Assembly (NCBI RefSeq): GCF_900167975.1
Contig: NZ_FUZU01000001.1
Location: 1,336,580 to 1,400,579, forward strand
Origin: Ohtaekwangia koreensis
Lineage (GTDB): Bacteria; Bacteroidota; Bacteroidia; Cytophagales; Cyclobacteriaceae
Length of the DNA: 64,000 nucleotides
Direction: 5' to 3'
This document shows, piece after piece, positions 18,571-27,563 of this stretch. Under the pieces are notes generated by a model, which saw only the letters and a program-made list of their open reading frames with translations, was not told where the DNA came from and ran no database searches. Position numbers and translations under genes: made by a program. Each line of letters opens with the position of its first letter. Position 1 is the first letter of the stretch.

Positions 18571-19089
18571 CTACGCCTGCATTCTTCGTTGGAAATAAGG
18601 ACGTAGAATTGTCCTGTCAAGAACAATCCATGCCAGTACAATGTTCAGCAGGATAATAATGTTGATCATCAACTTGCCGCTCAATGTAAAAGATGGAAGC
18701 TGCTCACGTAGTATTTTGTTGGGCAATTCAGATTGATTCAGATTAATGGTAGTGGTACTATCAAATATACCTGTGGTGAGTAATAATGATATAGCACCTA
18801 ATGCAGCCAGAACACCAACCAATAAAAGCACACCGTTTCGTATGGACCATGTTGATGACGCTGGCGCACTGTCCAGTTTCATCATAACCTGCTCTGTGAA
18901 ATTTTTTGAAGGTTGCTCTAATGACAAGTTTTGAAATATAGCATTCATAGCACGCAATTCTTCGAGCCTTGTTTTCAATAACACATTGCTGCTGATCTCA
19001 TCCTCAAATTGTTTCTCCACTATAGCATCAAGGTTGCCATCCAGGTAATCCAACAATTTATCTTCCTGTGCTTGTGATATTCTTTTCAT
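18571..19089 (-). CDS. Anti-sigma factor-like membrane protein
   Basis: 172 residues. The N-terminal 80 are charged and helical (EDKLLDYLDGNLD, a pattern common in zinc-less anti-sigma domains), followed by two hydrophobic segments (GVLLLVGVLAALGAISLLL and LMINIIILLNIVLAWIVL). It follows the ECF sigma gene by 3 bases, the usual order for a cognate anti-sigma factor. It would hold the sigma factor at the inner membrane until a signal arrives. No metal-binding HxxxCxxC motif is seen. Confidence 0.75.
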   Translation of the reverse strand: MKRISQAQEDKLLDYLDGNLDAIVEKQFEDEISSNVLLKTRLEELRAMNAIFQNLSLEQPSKNFTEQVMMKLDSAPASSTWSIRNGVLLLVGVLAALGAISLLLTTGIFDSTTTINLNQSELPNKILREQLPSFTLSGKLMINIIILLNIVLAWIVLDRTILRPYFQRRMQA

Positions 19090-19092
19090 GTC

Positions 19093-19650
19093 CTACAAAG
19101 TTAATGCTTCGTGGTTCAATATAACTTTCAATTCGTCTGCCAGTCGCTGGCGCGCGCGATGAATACGGACCTTAACTGTATTTGCCTGCATACCTGTGAT
19201 CGCTGCAATTTCATCCAGTGAAAATTCATCGAGGTAAAACAAAGACAATGCAGTCCGGTCTGCCTCATTCAGTTTGGCCATCGCCAGGTTAAGGTACTTG
19301 GTCTTATCCGTTTTCTCAAGTAAACCTTCGCCCTCCTGAGTATATACCACTACCGTATTCTCTATACTTTGAAATACTTTGTTATTCTTTCGCTTATAAC
19401 TGATCGAAGTATTAAAGACAATTCTATACAGCCATGTAGAAAATCGGGCCTCCCGGTTAAAGGTCTTGAGATTCTGATATGCTTTAATAAACGAGTCCTG
19501 CGCAGCCTCTTCTGCCTCAGGTCTATTCTGTAGTATCTTAAACGCAATAGTATATGCATAGCTTTTATGCCGACCAATGAGTTCGGCATAAGCGTTCTGC
19601 TCCCCGGCCAGAATCCTGTCAATAAACGGTAGATCCGGATCAATTATCAT
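19093..19650 (-). CDS. ECF-type RNA polymerase sigma factor
   Basis: 185 residues. Region 2 is seen in AYAELIGRHKSYAYTIAFKILQN with AEEAAQDSFIKAYQNL and FSTWLYRIVFNTSI; region 4 in LNEADRTALSLFYLDEFSLDEIAAITGM followed by the recognition helix KVRIHRARQRL. It is first in a two-gene unit with the anti-sigma factor and divergent from the DUF6249-like gene, which may be a target. The stimulus is unknown. Confidence 0.9.
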   Translation of the reverse strand: MIIDPDLPFIDRILAGEQNAYAELIGRHKSYAYTIAFKILQNRPEAEEAAQDSFIKAYQNLKTFNREARFSTWLYRIVFNTSISYKRKNNKVFQSIENTVVVYTQEGEGLLEKTDKTKYLNLAMAKLNEADRTALSLFYLDEFSLDEIAAITGMQANTVKVRIHRARQRLADELKVILNHEALTL

Positions 19651-19795
19651 GTTGCCGTTTGACGCAGGTTATTTAAATGAAGTTACACGTTCTTCGGAAA
19701 TTACCTGATATACTTTTTGTAAAGCTTTTTCAAGGCGAGCTGTAACGAAGTAATAAAAGGTTGCGTCAAAGCGTCAAATCCATAAATGAAGCACT

Positions 19796-20152
19796 ATGAA
19801 TATTGAATTTCTTGCAATCATGATTCCTATAATCGCTATTATCGGAGTCTTTACCATGATCATCTACTTGCGCAAGTATGATAACATCGAACGTATGGCA
19901 ATGATAGAAAAAGGCGTGAGTCCGGAATTTCTGAATATAAAGAAGCCCAGGAATACATCCTTTCCACTTCGTGCCTCTTTATTATTAATAGGAGCGGGCC
20001 TCGGTCTTTTTATCGGTCATATACTGGAGCGTAACTTTAATCTCGAAGAGGAAGTAGCTTATTTCTCGATGCTCTTTATTTTCGGTGGTATAGGCTTGGG
20101 GTTAGCATACATAATTGAAGAAAATAAGAATATCAAGGAAAGAAATTTATAG
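19796..20152 (+). CDS. DUF6249-like small membrane protein
   Basis: 118 residues with one N-terminal membrane helix (FLAIMIPIIAIIGVFTMIIYL), a cytoplasmic stretch containing RMAMIEKGVSPEF, and two further helices. The helix followed by a MIEKG segment matches the DUF6249 pattern often found beside ECF sigma factors in Bacteroidota. It is divergent from the sigma gene here. Its function is unknown; involvement in the same stress circuit is inferred only from position. Confidence 0.65.
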   Translation: MNIEFLAIMIPIIAIIGVFTMIIYLRKYDNIERMAMIEKGVSPEFLNIKKPRNTSFPLRASLLLIGAGLGLFIGHILERNFNLEEEVAYFSMLFIFGGIGLGLAYIIEENKNIKERNL

Positions 20153-20174
20153 TCATTGATGTCGTAACATGAAT

Positions 20175-20198
20175 AGCTGACAATATTGCTTGTCAGCT
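20175..20198 (+). terminator. Intrinsic terminator
   Basis: AGCTGACAA and TTGTCAGCT pair perfectly across a six-base loop and run into TTTTTTTAT. It lies 22 bases after the stop of the DUF6249-like gene. Confidence 0.88.
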
Positions 20199-20410
20199 TT
20201 TTTTATGTCTACATTTTCTATGTGTTACGATAACGCTAAGGTATAAAGTGCTTTCACTAAATATAGTGTGTTACGCTATGAGACAAACGTATACGATTTC
20301 CAACAGGTTGTAGAACTATTCAACACAAACTGCAGGAATTATTTTTTATAAGATATGTAAGTGATTGTTATGCAGTAATTTATTGATATTGGTCTTCGCT
20401 GGCATACAAT

Positions 20411-20428
20411 TGTATAATTAGTTATACA
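20411..20428 (+). promoter_or_regulatory. Perfect inverted repeat upstream of the PepSY-like gene
   Basis: TGTATAA-TTAG-TTATACA, 7-base arms and a 4-base centre, 30 bases before the ATG at 20459. It could be an operator or a 5' mRNA hairpin. The rest of the interval 20199-20410 shows no gene. Confidence 0.45.
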
Positions 20429-20458
20429 GAATGAATGTTTAACTTAATTATTAAAACC

Positions 20459-20764
20459 ATGAAAAAAGTATTGTTCGTTTTCGCTTTAGTTGCAGGTATA
20501 GGTGCTGCAAATGCTCAAGTATCAAGTGAACCAGCTCCAGCTGCAGCTACTGAGTCAACACAACTGCAAGGTGACAAAGTTAAAATTAAGGCTGAAGAAC
20601 TGCCTCAAACAGTGAAAAAAGAATTGGAGGGTGAAGATTACCGTGGTTGGTTGATCAATGCTGCTTACCATGACAAAACAAAGAATACATACGAAGTTGA
20701 ACTGAAAAACGGAGCAGAAACTAAAACTGTGAAGTTCGACAAAGAAGGTAAGAAAGTAGACTAA
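20459..20764 (+). CDS. Small periplasmic PepSY-like protein
   Basis: 101 residues. ATG 20459 starts a textbook signal peptide (cleavage after ANAQ). After an Ala/Pro/Glu linker, the last 60 residues (ELPQTVKKELEGEDYRGWLINAAYH ... EVELKNGAETKTVKFDKEGKKVD) resemble the PepSY-like DUF2874 domain found in Bacteroidota periplasmic proteins. The role is unknown; related proteins are often stress-induced. It stands alone between two terminators. Confidence 0.7.
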   Translation: MKKVLFVFALVAGIGAANAQVSSEPAPAAATESTQLQGDKVKIKAEELPQTVKKELEGEDYRGWLINAAYHDKTKNTYEVELKNGAETKTVKFDKEGKKVD

Positions 20765-20789
20765 TTGTTCTTCCAAACAATCCTTATTT

Positions 20790-20820
20790 AAAGAAAGCCG
20801 GAAATTATCCGGCTTTCTTT
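20790..20820 (+). terminator. Intrinsic terminator
   Basis: AAAGAAAGCCGGA and TCCGGCTTTCTTT pair perfectly across a 5-base loop, followed by TTTATTTTTC. It separates the PepSY-like gene from the response regulator. Confidence 0.9.
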
Positions 20821-20838
20821 TTTATTTTTCGGGCCAGT

Positions 20839-22191
20839 ATGGCAAGCATATTAGTAATTGAAGACGATCTTACCTTTTCAAGGATATTGGAAGGGTTTCT
20901 AAAAAAACATAAATACTCAGTTCAACTCAGTCATAAAGGGAAGGAGGGTGTAAAGGCTTTCTCCTCAGGCTCATTTGATCTGGTGCTGGTAGACTATCGC
21001 TTGCCTGATGCTACCGGTATGGATGTAATGCTCGAGATCAAGAGTATATCTCCCGAAACTCCGGTTATTATCATGACAAGCTTCTCCGATATACGCACCG
21101 CTGTAAAAGCTATTAAAGCCGGAGCATTCGAGTATATCACGAAGCCGGTAAATCCGGACGAACTGCTCATGATCGTTTTGCAGGCTTTAAAGAAAGAGAA
21201 GAGAAATATATCTGAAGTGTCCGTTGCCCCGGTAACGAACGGAGCCTTTGTACAAGGTAAAAGTGTACAATCCGAGCAACTTCACGAATATATAAGATTA
21301 GTAGCACCCACCGATATGTCGGTGATCATCGAAGGAGAAAGCGGAACCGGAAAAGAATATGTAGCGCGAACCATTCATCAGCAGAGTAAACGTTCGAAGC
21401 AGACTTTTGTGGCGGTAGATTGTGGAGCGCTTTCAAAAGATCTTGCAGCAAGTGAATTGTTCGGACATGTGAAAGGCGCTTTTACAGGAGCTTCACAAGA
21501 TAAGACAGGTCAGTTTGAAATGGCCAATGGTGGTACATTGTTCCTGGATGAAGTTGGTAATCTCTCATATGAAGTACAAGTAAAATTACTGCGCGCGATA
21601 CAGGAACGCATTGTGCAGCCTGTAGGAAGTAATAAAGAGATCCGGGTGGATGTACGCATCATTACAGCAACGAATGATGATCTGCAGGAAAGCGTTCGCA
21701 AAGGACAATTCCGCGAAGACCTCTATCACCGGTTGAATGAATTTAAGATGCGCGTTCCGTCTTTGCGTGAGCGACATGACGATGTGGAGGAGTTCCTGAA
21801 TTTTTTCAGAACCAGTGCGAATAAAGAGTTAGGCAAAAATGTGATTGGCTTTGATGATGAAGTGCGTTCGATTTTTGCATCATACGATTGGCCGGGCAAC
21901 CTGCGTGAACTTAAAAATGTAGTGAAGCGTGCCGTATTGCTTACCACAGGTGAGCTGGTGCATGCCGAAGCTATACCTTCGGAGATGTTTGCTGCGATAA
22001 AAGAACTGGAGGCAAAAGGTAAACCCGCTGCACCGGTATATGATCTCAAGGCATTACAGGAAGTACAAGAGCGTGAAATGATCGTTCGTACCTTGAAGGA
22101 AGCACGCTATAATAAATCGAAAGCAGCGCGTATACTAAACATCGATCGCAAAACGCTATACCTGAAAATGGAAAAGTACGGTATAGAATAA
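20839..22191 (+). CDS. NtrC-family sigma-54-dependent response regulator
   Basis: 450 residues in three domains. Receiver 1-120: EDD at the N-terminus, phospho-acceptor Asp near residue 52 in LVLVDYRLPDATG, Thr in IMTSFS and Lys in YITKPV. AAA+ domain: Walker A GESGTGKE near 164, the sigma-54 contact loop GAFTGA near 213, Walker B in GTLFLDEVG. C-terminal Fis-type helix-turn-helix (NKSKAARILNIDRKTLYLKM). It activates sigma-54 promoters on phosphorylation. It lies tail to tail with the hybrid kinase, one base between stops, making that kinase a likely partner. Confidence 0.93.
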   Translation: MASILVIEDDLTFSRILEGFLKKHKYSVQLSHKGKEGVKAFSSGSFDLVLVDYRLPDATGMDVMLEIKSISPETPVIIMTSFSDIRTAVKAIKAGAFEYITKPVNPDELLMIVLQALKKEKRNISEVSVAPVTNGAFVQGKSVQSEQLHEYIRLVAPTDMSVIIEGESGTGKEYVARTIHQQSKRSKQTFVAVDCGALSKDLAASELFGHVKGAFTGASQDKTGQFEMANGGTLFLDEVGNLSYEVQVKLLRAIQERIVQPVGSNKEIRVDVRIITATNDDLQESVRKGQFREDLYHRLNEFKMRVPSLRERHDDVEEFLNFFRTSANKELGKNVIGFDDEVRSIFASYDWPGNLRELKNVVKRAVLLTTGELVHAEAIPSEMFAAIKELEAKGKPAAPVYDLKALQEVQEREMIVRTLKEARYNKSKAARILNIDRKTLYLKMEKYGIE

Positions 22192-22192
22192 A

Positions 22193-24700
22193 CTATTCTG
22201 CGGCTACACGAACACCTTTTACCAGCGTCTCGACTTCATCTTTTAAGACATTGATCTCGTCTGATAGGGCACTCAATTTCTCGCCACCAATCAGGATGTG
22301 CTCCATATTGCGAAGTTTTTTACTGAGTGCAACTGCGCCCATCTGTCCTACGCGGCCAGCGAGTTTATGAATGATCTCGCGAACAGGATCGGCATCCATT
22401 AAAATCAATTGCTCTTCAAGACGATTAAGATCGGCTTCGGTCTCTTCTACAAACTGATTGATGATCGATTGGAATAACTCTTCATCGCCCATGGTCATTT
22501 TGCGCACCGCTGAAAAATCGATGACAGCACTTTCTGCCAGGGATGCCGTAGATACTGCTGCAGAGATATCGAGTACATTCAGCAATTCATATTCATGGAA
22601 TGGTTTCGATAATACTTTATCAAAGCCCTCATCCAATAATTTTTGCTGGTCTTGTGGGAATACGTGAGCAGTGAGCCCTATAAATTTTGTGGTACTGGAA
22701 TATTTTTTGCGCAACGCATGGCAAAGATCTATACCATTGATATTAGGCATGCGAATGTCGATCAGTATATGCGTTACTTCCGGGTCAGGATGTTCTGCCA
22801 ATAATTTTTCAGATTGCTGATATATAGTATTGGGTATAGCATGCTTATCCAGGATGAGTGTGCCCAGCCTCAGAATCATGGTATCATCATCTACTAATAT
22901 TACTTTACCTTGAAATGGTTTAGCAGCACGCGAGGAGGGTATATATTCATGACTCTGGTCATGTATAACAGAATTGCTGGGAGCTTTTGCAAAAGTAAGT
23001 TGAACCGTAAAGGTAGAACCAACACCGGGTTCACTATATACTTCCAGCGTGCCATGCTGTACTTCCACCAACGAGCGCACAATGGTAAGTCCTAAACCAG
23101 AACCACCACCTTGCTGTTGCAGAATAGAGGATCCGGCTTGTTCAAACTGATTAAAAATTCTCTTAATGTCCTCCGGACGAATGCCAACTCCCGTATCATG
23201 TATATCAAACCTGCATGCTAATGTATCGGCATACTCGATCGTTTTAATGGTAAGTTTTACAAAGCCGTGATGTGTAAACTTGATGGCGTTGCCCAATAAA
23301 TTGTACAATACCTGGCGAAGACGAAATGGATCGCCTATAACCGTATGTTCGGTGGCTTGTTCAGTGTCGAGTAGAAACGTAAGATTCTTTTTGTCGGCTT
23401 GTACATGCATCGCGTCTTCAACCTCTTGTACCAATTCCAGCAACCTGAACGGCTCACTGACAATCGAAAAATTACCGGAAGCTATTCTGCTGTAATCCAA
23501 TACTTCGTTAACAATATGCAGAAGATGTTCAGATGAACTATAGATGGCATCTGCCGCTTCGTGATTACTTTTCGGGTTGTTCTTCAACTGTTCTGCAAAA
23601 CCGATGATGGATTGAAGTGGTGTGCGGATTTCATGACTCATGTTGGCCAGGAAGCGTTCTTTGATCTTGCTAAGTTCTTCCGCTTCATCACGTGCATGCT
23701 CCAGTTGCTCTTTGTAATAATTGCTTTTACTGATATCGATCCAGATGAAATATACCAGGATAGCAGCGATCAGGAAGAACGCGATCACCAATATACTCAT
23801 GCGTGATATACTTTGATTGAAGAGTATACCTGCGCGATTATTGTTGTCGCGCATTTTTTGTAGTTCTTCGTTCTCAACTTCATGCAATGTATTCAGCAGA
23901 CGATTTATGAAAAGACTGTTTGCATGAATGAGTTCCAGTTCGCGATGCTGTAGTTTTTTACTTTGTGACTGCTGGCTGGCTTCCAGGTCAAGCATGATGC
24001 GCTCAACTTCTTCCAGTGCTTTATTCTGGCGTGCAAAAGCCAGCGTGTCCACTTTAACACTATACTCTTCCTGTACTTTGATGTGGGTTTCAGGGACAGC
24101 TGTTGTTTTCTTTTTTCCAAATAGCTTCCCTAGACCTGAACGTTCCTGTTCCTTTTGAACGATGGAATCGGTATACGTGGTAATCGTCTTGCGTTGGGTC
24201 GTAACAACGCTGGTGTCAATCTGACTTTGTTCGATAATCGTAGAAAGTGTATCGAGTCGCTTGGTGAATTGTTTTTTCTCGGCATACTTGGATTTTAATT
24301 TCAGGTATGAAAAGAAAAGTTTGTTACGTTGATGAAGTATATCTTTCATGGACCGGAGCCGCTCCAGTTGCAACGTGTCCCATGACATCAGCATTAATGA
24401 ATCAATCATAACCGAGAGTGATTTGGACTGATTCAGAAAAGCTTTATAAGGCTTTTGCGGATTCTTGATAGCCTCGGCTCGCTGGAGTTGATCGAGCGTA
24501 GTGATCTCTTCAAATACACGGCTCAGTATCGTAATCTTTTCGTTTGGAGCAGAGAGTTCATCTACCGTATTCAGAATCTCGCGAAAAGAAAAATGTGTGA
24601 TGCCTAACGCCAGTATGATAGCAACAAATGCAAACAGGAAGCCCGCCAGCACTTTTTGCTTCATGGATGTAGGGTATAATTTGTCGCGTAAATATTGCAT
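22193..24700 (-). CDS. Hybrid histidine kinase with receiver and HPt domains
   Basis: 835 residues. N-terminal membrane helix, a long (about 270-residue) periplasmic coiled-coil-like sensor, a second helix near 305-325, then HisKA with the phospho-acceptor His near 355 (ANMSHEIRTPLQ). The ATPase domain has the N box around LGNAIKF and DTGVGI, GGGSGLGL. The receiver has Asp near 647 (HILIDIRMPNINGIDL), and the HPt domain has His near 777 (IIHKLAGRVGQMGA). All relay steps (His-Asp-His) are in one chain, so an external receiver such as the adjacent NtrC-type regulator is the logical output. The signal is unknown. Confidence 0.92.
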   Translation of the reverse strand: MQYLRDKLYPTSMKQKVLAGFLFAFVAIILALGITHFSFREILNTVDELSAPNEKITILSRVFEEITTLDQLQRAEAIKNPQKPYKAFLNQSKSLSVMIDSLMLMSWDTLQLERLRSMKDILHQRNKLFFSYLKLKSKYAEKKQFTKRLDTLSTIIEQSQIDTSVVTTQRKTITTYTDSIVQKEQERSGLGKLFGKKKTTAVPETHIKVQEEYSVKVDTLAFARQNKALEEVERIMLDLEASQQSQSKKLQHRELELIHANSLFINRLLNTLHEVENEELQKMRDNNNRAGILFNQSISRMSILVIAFFLIAAILVYFIWIDISKSNYYKEQLEHARDEAEELSKIKERFLANMSHEIRTPLQSIIGFAEQLKNNPKSNHEAADAIYSSSEHLLHIVNEVLDYSRIASGNFSIVSEPFRLLELVQEVEDAMHVQADKKNLTFLLDTEQATEHTVIGDPFRLRQVLYNLLGNAIKFTHHGFVKLTIKTIEYADTLACRFDIHDTGVGIRPEDIKRIFNQFEQAGSSILQQQGGGSGLGLTIVRSLVEVQHGTLEVYSEPGVGSTFTVQLTFAKAPSNSVIHDQSHEYIPSSRAAKPFQGKVILVDDDTMILRLGTLILDKHAIPNTIYQQSEKLLAEHPDPEVTHILIDIRMPNINGIDLCHALRKKYSSTTKFIGLTAHVFPQDQQKLLDEGFDKVLSKPFHEYELLNVLDISAAVSTASLAESAVIDFSAVRKMTMGDEELFQSIINQFVEETEADLNRLEEQLILMDADPVREIIHKLAGRVGQMGAVALSKKLRNMEHILIGGEKLSALSDEINVLKDEVETLVKGVRVAAE

Positions 24701-24867
24701 CGTTTGTCAATTCACTTTCCCGTATGATCAGTTCACCGGAATGTGTCTCTAAATTTACCAGTTATATACCTGTAAACCGCCATCATCCCGGGTTCTTTTC
24801 AGACAGAATGTTTTTAATCTCTTTGGAAGTATATTTTCCGGAAAACTCAATGTCCTTTATTCGAATA

Positions 24868-24875
24868 CAAAGCTA
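24868..24875 (-). promoter_or_regulatory. -7 promoter box on the minus strand upstream of the hybrid kinase
   Basis: Minus-strand TAGCTTTG fits TAnnTTTG and lies just after the DASS transporter stop, 168 bases before the kinase start. The same octamer occurs before pgk, Sua5 and the 53-residue membrane protein gene. Between box and kinase the minus strand contains a short open stretch without a normal start codon. Confidence 0.45.
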
Positions 24876-24881
24876 CAGCGG

Positions 24882-26345
24882 TTATCCGAATATCCATACC
24901 AGCAACGTTACAGATGCCAGGAGTATGATCAGGATGGACAATACATCCAATAGAAAACCAGCTTTCACCATATCTTTTATCCGGATATAGCCACTTGAAA
25001 AAACGATCGCGTTAGGAGGTGTTGCCACCGGGAACATAAAGCCTATGCTGGCGCTAAGTGTAACCGGCAGCGCAAGTAATATGGGGTTCACCTTTAAACC
25101 ATCTGCAATGCCAAAGATTACGGGAACAAAAATCTGTACCAAAGCAACATTACTCATGAATTCCGATAACACGACACCGGCTGTGATCAGCATAAAAACC
25201 AGCCAAACATTAAATGTACTCTGTGCGGCAATCCAGTTGCCTACAACCTGAATGACACCGGTACGCTCAAGCCCGCCCGCCAGACAAAGCCCGCCTCCGA
25301 AAAGAAGTAATATACCCCACTGCATCTGCTTGGTATCCTTCCATTCCAGAAGAAATTTTTTATTCGCCAGGTCTACCGGTATCAGGAACATGAGCATGCC
25401 TCCCATCATCGCTATATTTGTGTCATTCAGAATCTCTTTACCAAGTATATAGGTATCTATAGCTTCCTGAAAAATCCAGAAGAATGAAGTGATCGCAAAA
25501 ACGGCGAGTACATATTTCTCTTCCTTTTTAATGCTTCCGATTTCCTTCAGCTTGTCTGCAATGAGTTTATCAGATCCTTCAATTTTATCAAGACGATTTG
25601 GAAAAAGAAATCGGGTAATCATCCAGTACGTCATTAACAATAAAGTTGTAGCGACCGGTACACCGAGCAACATCCATTTTCCAAAATCAATCTTTTCATG
25701 ATAGAAGCGCTCAAGCAGTCCTTTGAAAACAACGTTTGGTGGTGTGCCAATCACGGTAGCAAGTCCGCCAAGCGTAGAGGCATATCCTACCATAAGCATT
25801 AGTCCCAATGCAAAATTCCGCTCTGCCTTTGGTAGTTCATGTGGCAACTGCGTTTTATCTTTTTTTACAAGCTCTATAACTGATAGCGCAATAGGCAACA
25901 TCATCATGGCCGTAGCTGTATTACTGATCCACATACTGATAAATGCTGTCGCAATCATAAATCCCATAATTATACCATTACCGGACGTGCCGGTAATACG
26001 AATGAGATTGAGTGCTATGCGTTCATGAAGCTTATGTTTTTCGAGCGCCATCGCGATCATGAAGCCACCCATAAAAAGAAATATAATAGGGTCTGCATAC
26101 GGTAAAGCTGCCTCCTTCGGATTCATCACATTCATGAAAGGAAACAGTACAAGTGGCAGTAAAGCTGTTACGGGTATAGCAACGGCTTCTGTTACCCACC
26201 ATGTAATCATCATTGCAGCTACAGCCAATACCTTGTTGGCTCCTGGCGAAATAAAATCTGCGGGTATAAATAATAGTGCAAAAAGAAATAATAGCGGGCC
26301 AAGAAAAAAACCAATGACGCGTGCTGAGAGGAGTTGCTTGTTCAC
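24882..26345 (-). CDS. DASS (SLC13) family sodium/anion symporter
   Basis: 487 residues with 11-12 hydrophobic segments. Family features: the paired SNT-type motifs WISNTATAMMMLPIA in the first half and TPPN segments (IGTPPNVVF and ATPPNAIVF), which form the sodium sites. It should import dicarboxylates, tricarboxylates or possibly sulfate/phosphate with Na+ across the inner membrane; the substrate cannot be read. The start codon is GTG at 26345. Upstream of the kinase in the same direction, but with its own 180-base gap. Confidence 0.88.
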   Translation of the reverse strand: MNKQLLSARVIGFFLGPLLFLFALLFIPADFISPGANKVLAVAAMMITWWVTEAVAIPVTALLPLVLFPFMNVMNPKEAALPYADPIIFLFMGGFMIAMALEKHKLHERIALNLIRITGTSGNGIIMGFMIATAFISMWISNTATAMMMLPIALSVIELVKKDKTQLPHELPKAERNFALGLMLMVGYASTLGGLATVIGTPPNVVFKGLLERFYHEKIDFGKWMLLGVPVATTLLLMTYWMITRFLFPNRLDKIEGSDKLIADKLKEIGSIKKEEKYVLAVFAITSFFWIFQEAIDTYILGKEILNDTNIAMMGGMLMFLIPVDLANKKFLLEWKDTKQMQWGILLLFGGGLCLAGGLERTGVIQVVGNWIAAQSTFNVWLVFMLITAGVVLSEFMSNVALVQIFVPVIFGIADGLKVNPILLALPVTLSASIGFMFPVATPPNAIVFSSGYIRIKDMVKAGFLLDVLSILIILLASVTLLVWIFG

Positions 26346-26423
26346 GTGTGGGTTAATGTTAGTGATGTTAAATATAGAATTAACTTTTAGAAATGCTAAG
26401 CGGTATATCTATAAATACAAAAA

Positions 26424-26444
26424 GTCCCCTGCATATCAGAGGAC
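26424..26444 (-). terminator. Probable terminator of the RRM protein gene
   Basis: GTCCCCTG and CAGAGGAC pair with one mismatch. On the minus strand the stem is followed by ACTTTTTGTATTT. It lies 30 bases beyond the RRM gene stop. Confidence 0.6.
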
Positions 26445-26473
26445 CCTTTTATTAATAGAAGTAACAACAAGAA

Positions 26474-26737
26474 TTAATAATTACCAGAAGCAGCAGGCTT
26501 GGCGTTAGCCGGCTTTACTACGATTACTTTGCCATCAAATTCTTTTTCGTTGAGGGCCGCAATAGCGTTATTGGCCTCGTCATCATTTGTCATTTCAATA
26601 AAACCATAGCCCTTCGAGCGGCCGGTTTCTTTATCGCGAACGATCTTGGCGGATGTAACCTGACCAAACTTTGCGAAGGCAGCTTCAAGTTCTTCTTTGC
26701 GTGTCTTGAAGTTTAATTTTGCGACAAAAATATTCAT
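26474..26737 (-). CDS. RRM-type RNA-binding protein
   Basis: 87 residues, one RNA recognition motif. RNP2 is IFVAKL at residues 3-8 and RNP1 is KGYGFIEM near residue 44, both with the aromatic residues that stack on RNA. The tail is short (KPAASGNY) rather than Gly-rich. Such single-RRM proteins in Bacteroidota and Cyanobacteria are abundant, often cold-induced, and bind mRNA broadly. Single gene with its own terminator. Confidence 0.92.
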   Translation of the reverse strand: MNIFVAKLNFKTRKEELEAAFAKFGQVTSAKIVRDKETGRSKGYGFIEMTNDDEANNAIAALNEKEFDGKVIVVKPANAKPAASGNY

Positions 26738-26851
26738 GATACAAAATGTTAAGTAATTAAATTATGTATATAGAAGACTTCGTATACACTAATATAGCGA
26801 ATTAATACTTCAGATACTGCGATAATTATTGACGATGGGTAGTACATAAAA

Positions 26852-26879
26852 AAGGCCTCACACGATGGTGTGAGGCCTT
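26852..26879 (-). terminator. Strong intrinsic terminator
   Basis: AAGGCCTCACAC and GTGTGAGGCCTT pair perfectly (12 bp) around GATG. On the minus strand it is followed by TTTTTTATG. It terminates the small membrane protein gene ending at 26907. Confidence 0.9.
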
Positions 26880-26906
26880 GCCCATAGAATGAATCCAGAA
26901 TAACCG

Positions 26907-27059
26907 CTAAACACTTCTGCCGCGAATGAGTCGCAACAGTATAGCTATAATAGCAATCACTAAAAGTAAATGAATTATACTTCCAGCACTGAATACAAAA
27001 GCTCCCAATACCCATCCTATAATCAGGATGACTGCGATGATATATAGTAAGTCTCCCAT
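26907..27059 (-). CDS. lmo0937-family small membrane protein
   Basis: A 50-residue gene: ATG at 27059, TAG at 26907-26909. The protein starts MGDLLYIIAVILIIGWVLG, has a second hydrophobic segment (HLLLVIAIIAILL) and ends in the basic RLIRGRSV. Two helices with the WVLGAF motif and a basic tail match the lmo0937/DUF5670 family. It is followed 28 bases later by a strong terminator, which supports a real transcript. The function is unknown; relatives are often stress-induced. Confidence 0.8.
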   Translation of the reverse strand: MGDLLYIIAVILIIGWVLGAFVFSAGSIIHLLLVIAIIAILLRLIRGRSV

Positions 27060-27307
27060 AAATATTGTTTATCTGTAGATATAAAAACTAATGCCATGGT
27101 ATACCATGCCTGGTTAAATGGCAGTATTAAAAGATGTGCTACTGGATTAATGTCCACATTCAAAATGAGAAATCGAGTGGTGTAAAGTGGGGAATAGTGT
27201 CCGCAAAATTGTAGACAATTTCAGCACAAGCCGGTTTTGAGTGCCTCTGAAAGCCCTGTTTTTTCTGGCATTTATTTTTCACTGACAGTGTTTAAATTTT
27301 ACTGTCT

Positions 27308-27520
27308 ATGAATGTTTTAACGATCATCTTAACTTTTGTAGTAGCCTACGTGGTGTTTATCACAGGTACTTATTTTCTCGCACGGGTTTTCTTCCCCCTG
27401 GAAGACACAACTGAAAAGAGCTTAAAGAAGATTCGTCACACGACTACAATCCGCAATATGCGGAAGCAGATGTTGGACCGGGCGTCTTCTAAAGTTTTGG
27501 TAAACAAAGCGATGGCATAG
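27308..27520 (+). CDS. Small single-helix membrane protein, unknown
   Basis: 70 residues with one N-terminal transmembrane segment (LTIILTFVVAYVVFITGTYFLA) and a basic cytoplasmic tail. No family recognised. Upstream bases 27060-27307 hold no gene that I can see. No clear promoter box is visible. Codon choice looks ordinary. Confidence 0.5.
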   Translation: MNVLTIILTFVVAYVVFITGTYFLARVFFPLEDTTEKSLKKIRHTTTIRNMRKQMLDRASSKVLVNKAMA

Positions 27521-27563
27521 CCATCTGTGAAATTTAATCTCCTATACATGTAAAGGATTCCTG

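Noticed and set aside
24785-24880. Short minus-strand coding-like stretch (about 25 residues ending in SEKNPG) between transporter and kinase
   Set aside because: No ATG, GTG or TTG precedes it in frame and it is bounded by a stop; it could be a gene remnant, but the evidence is too thin to annotate.
26749-27015. 88-codon minus-strand frame
   Set aside because: It overlaps the lmo0937-like gene in another frame and spans its strong terminator, so the 50-residue gene is the better reading.
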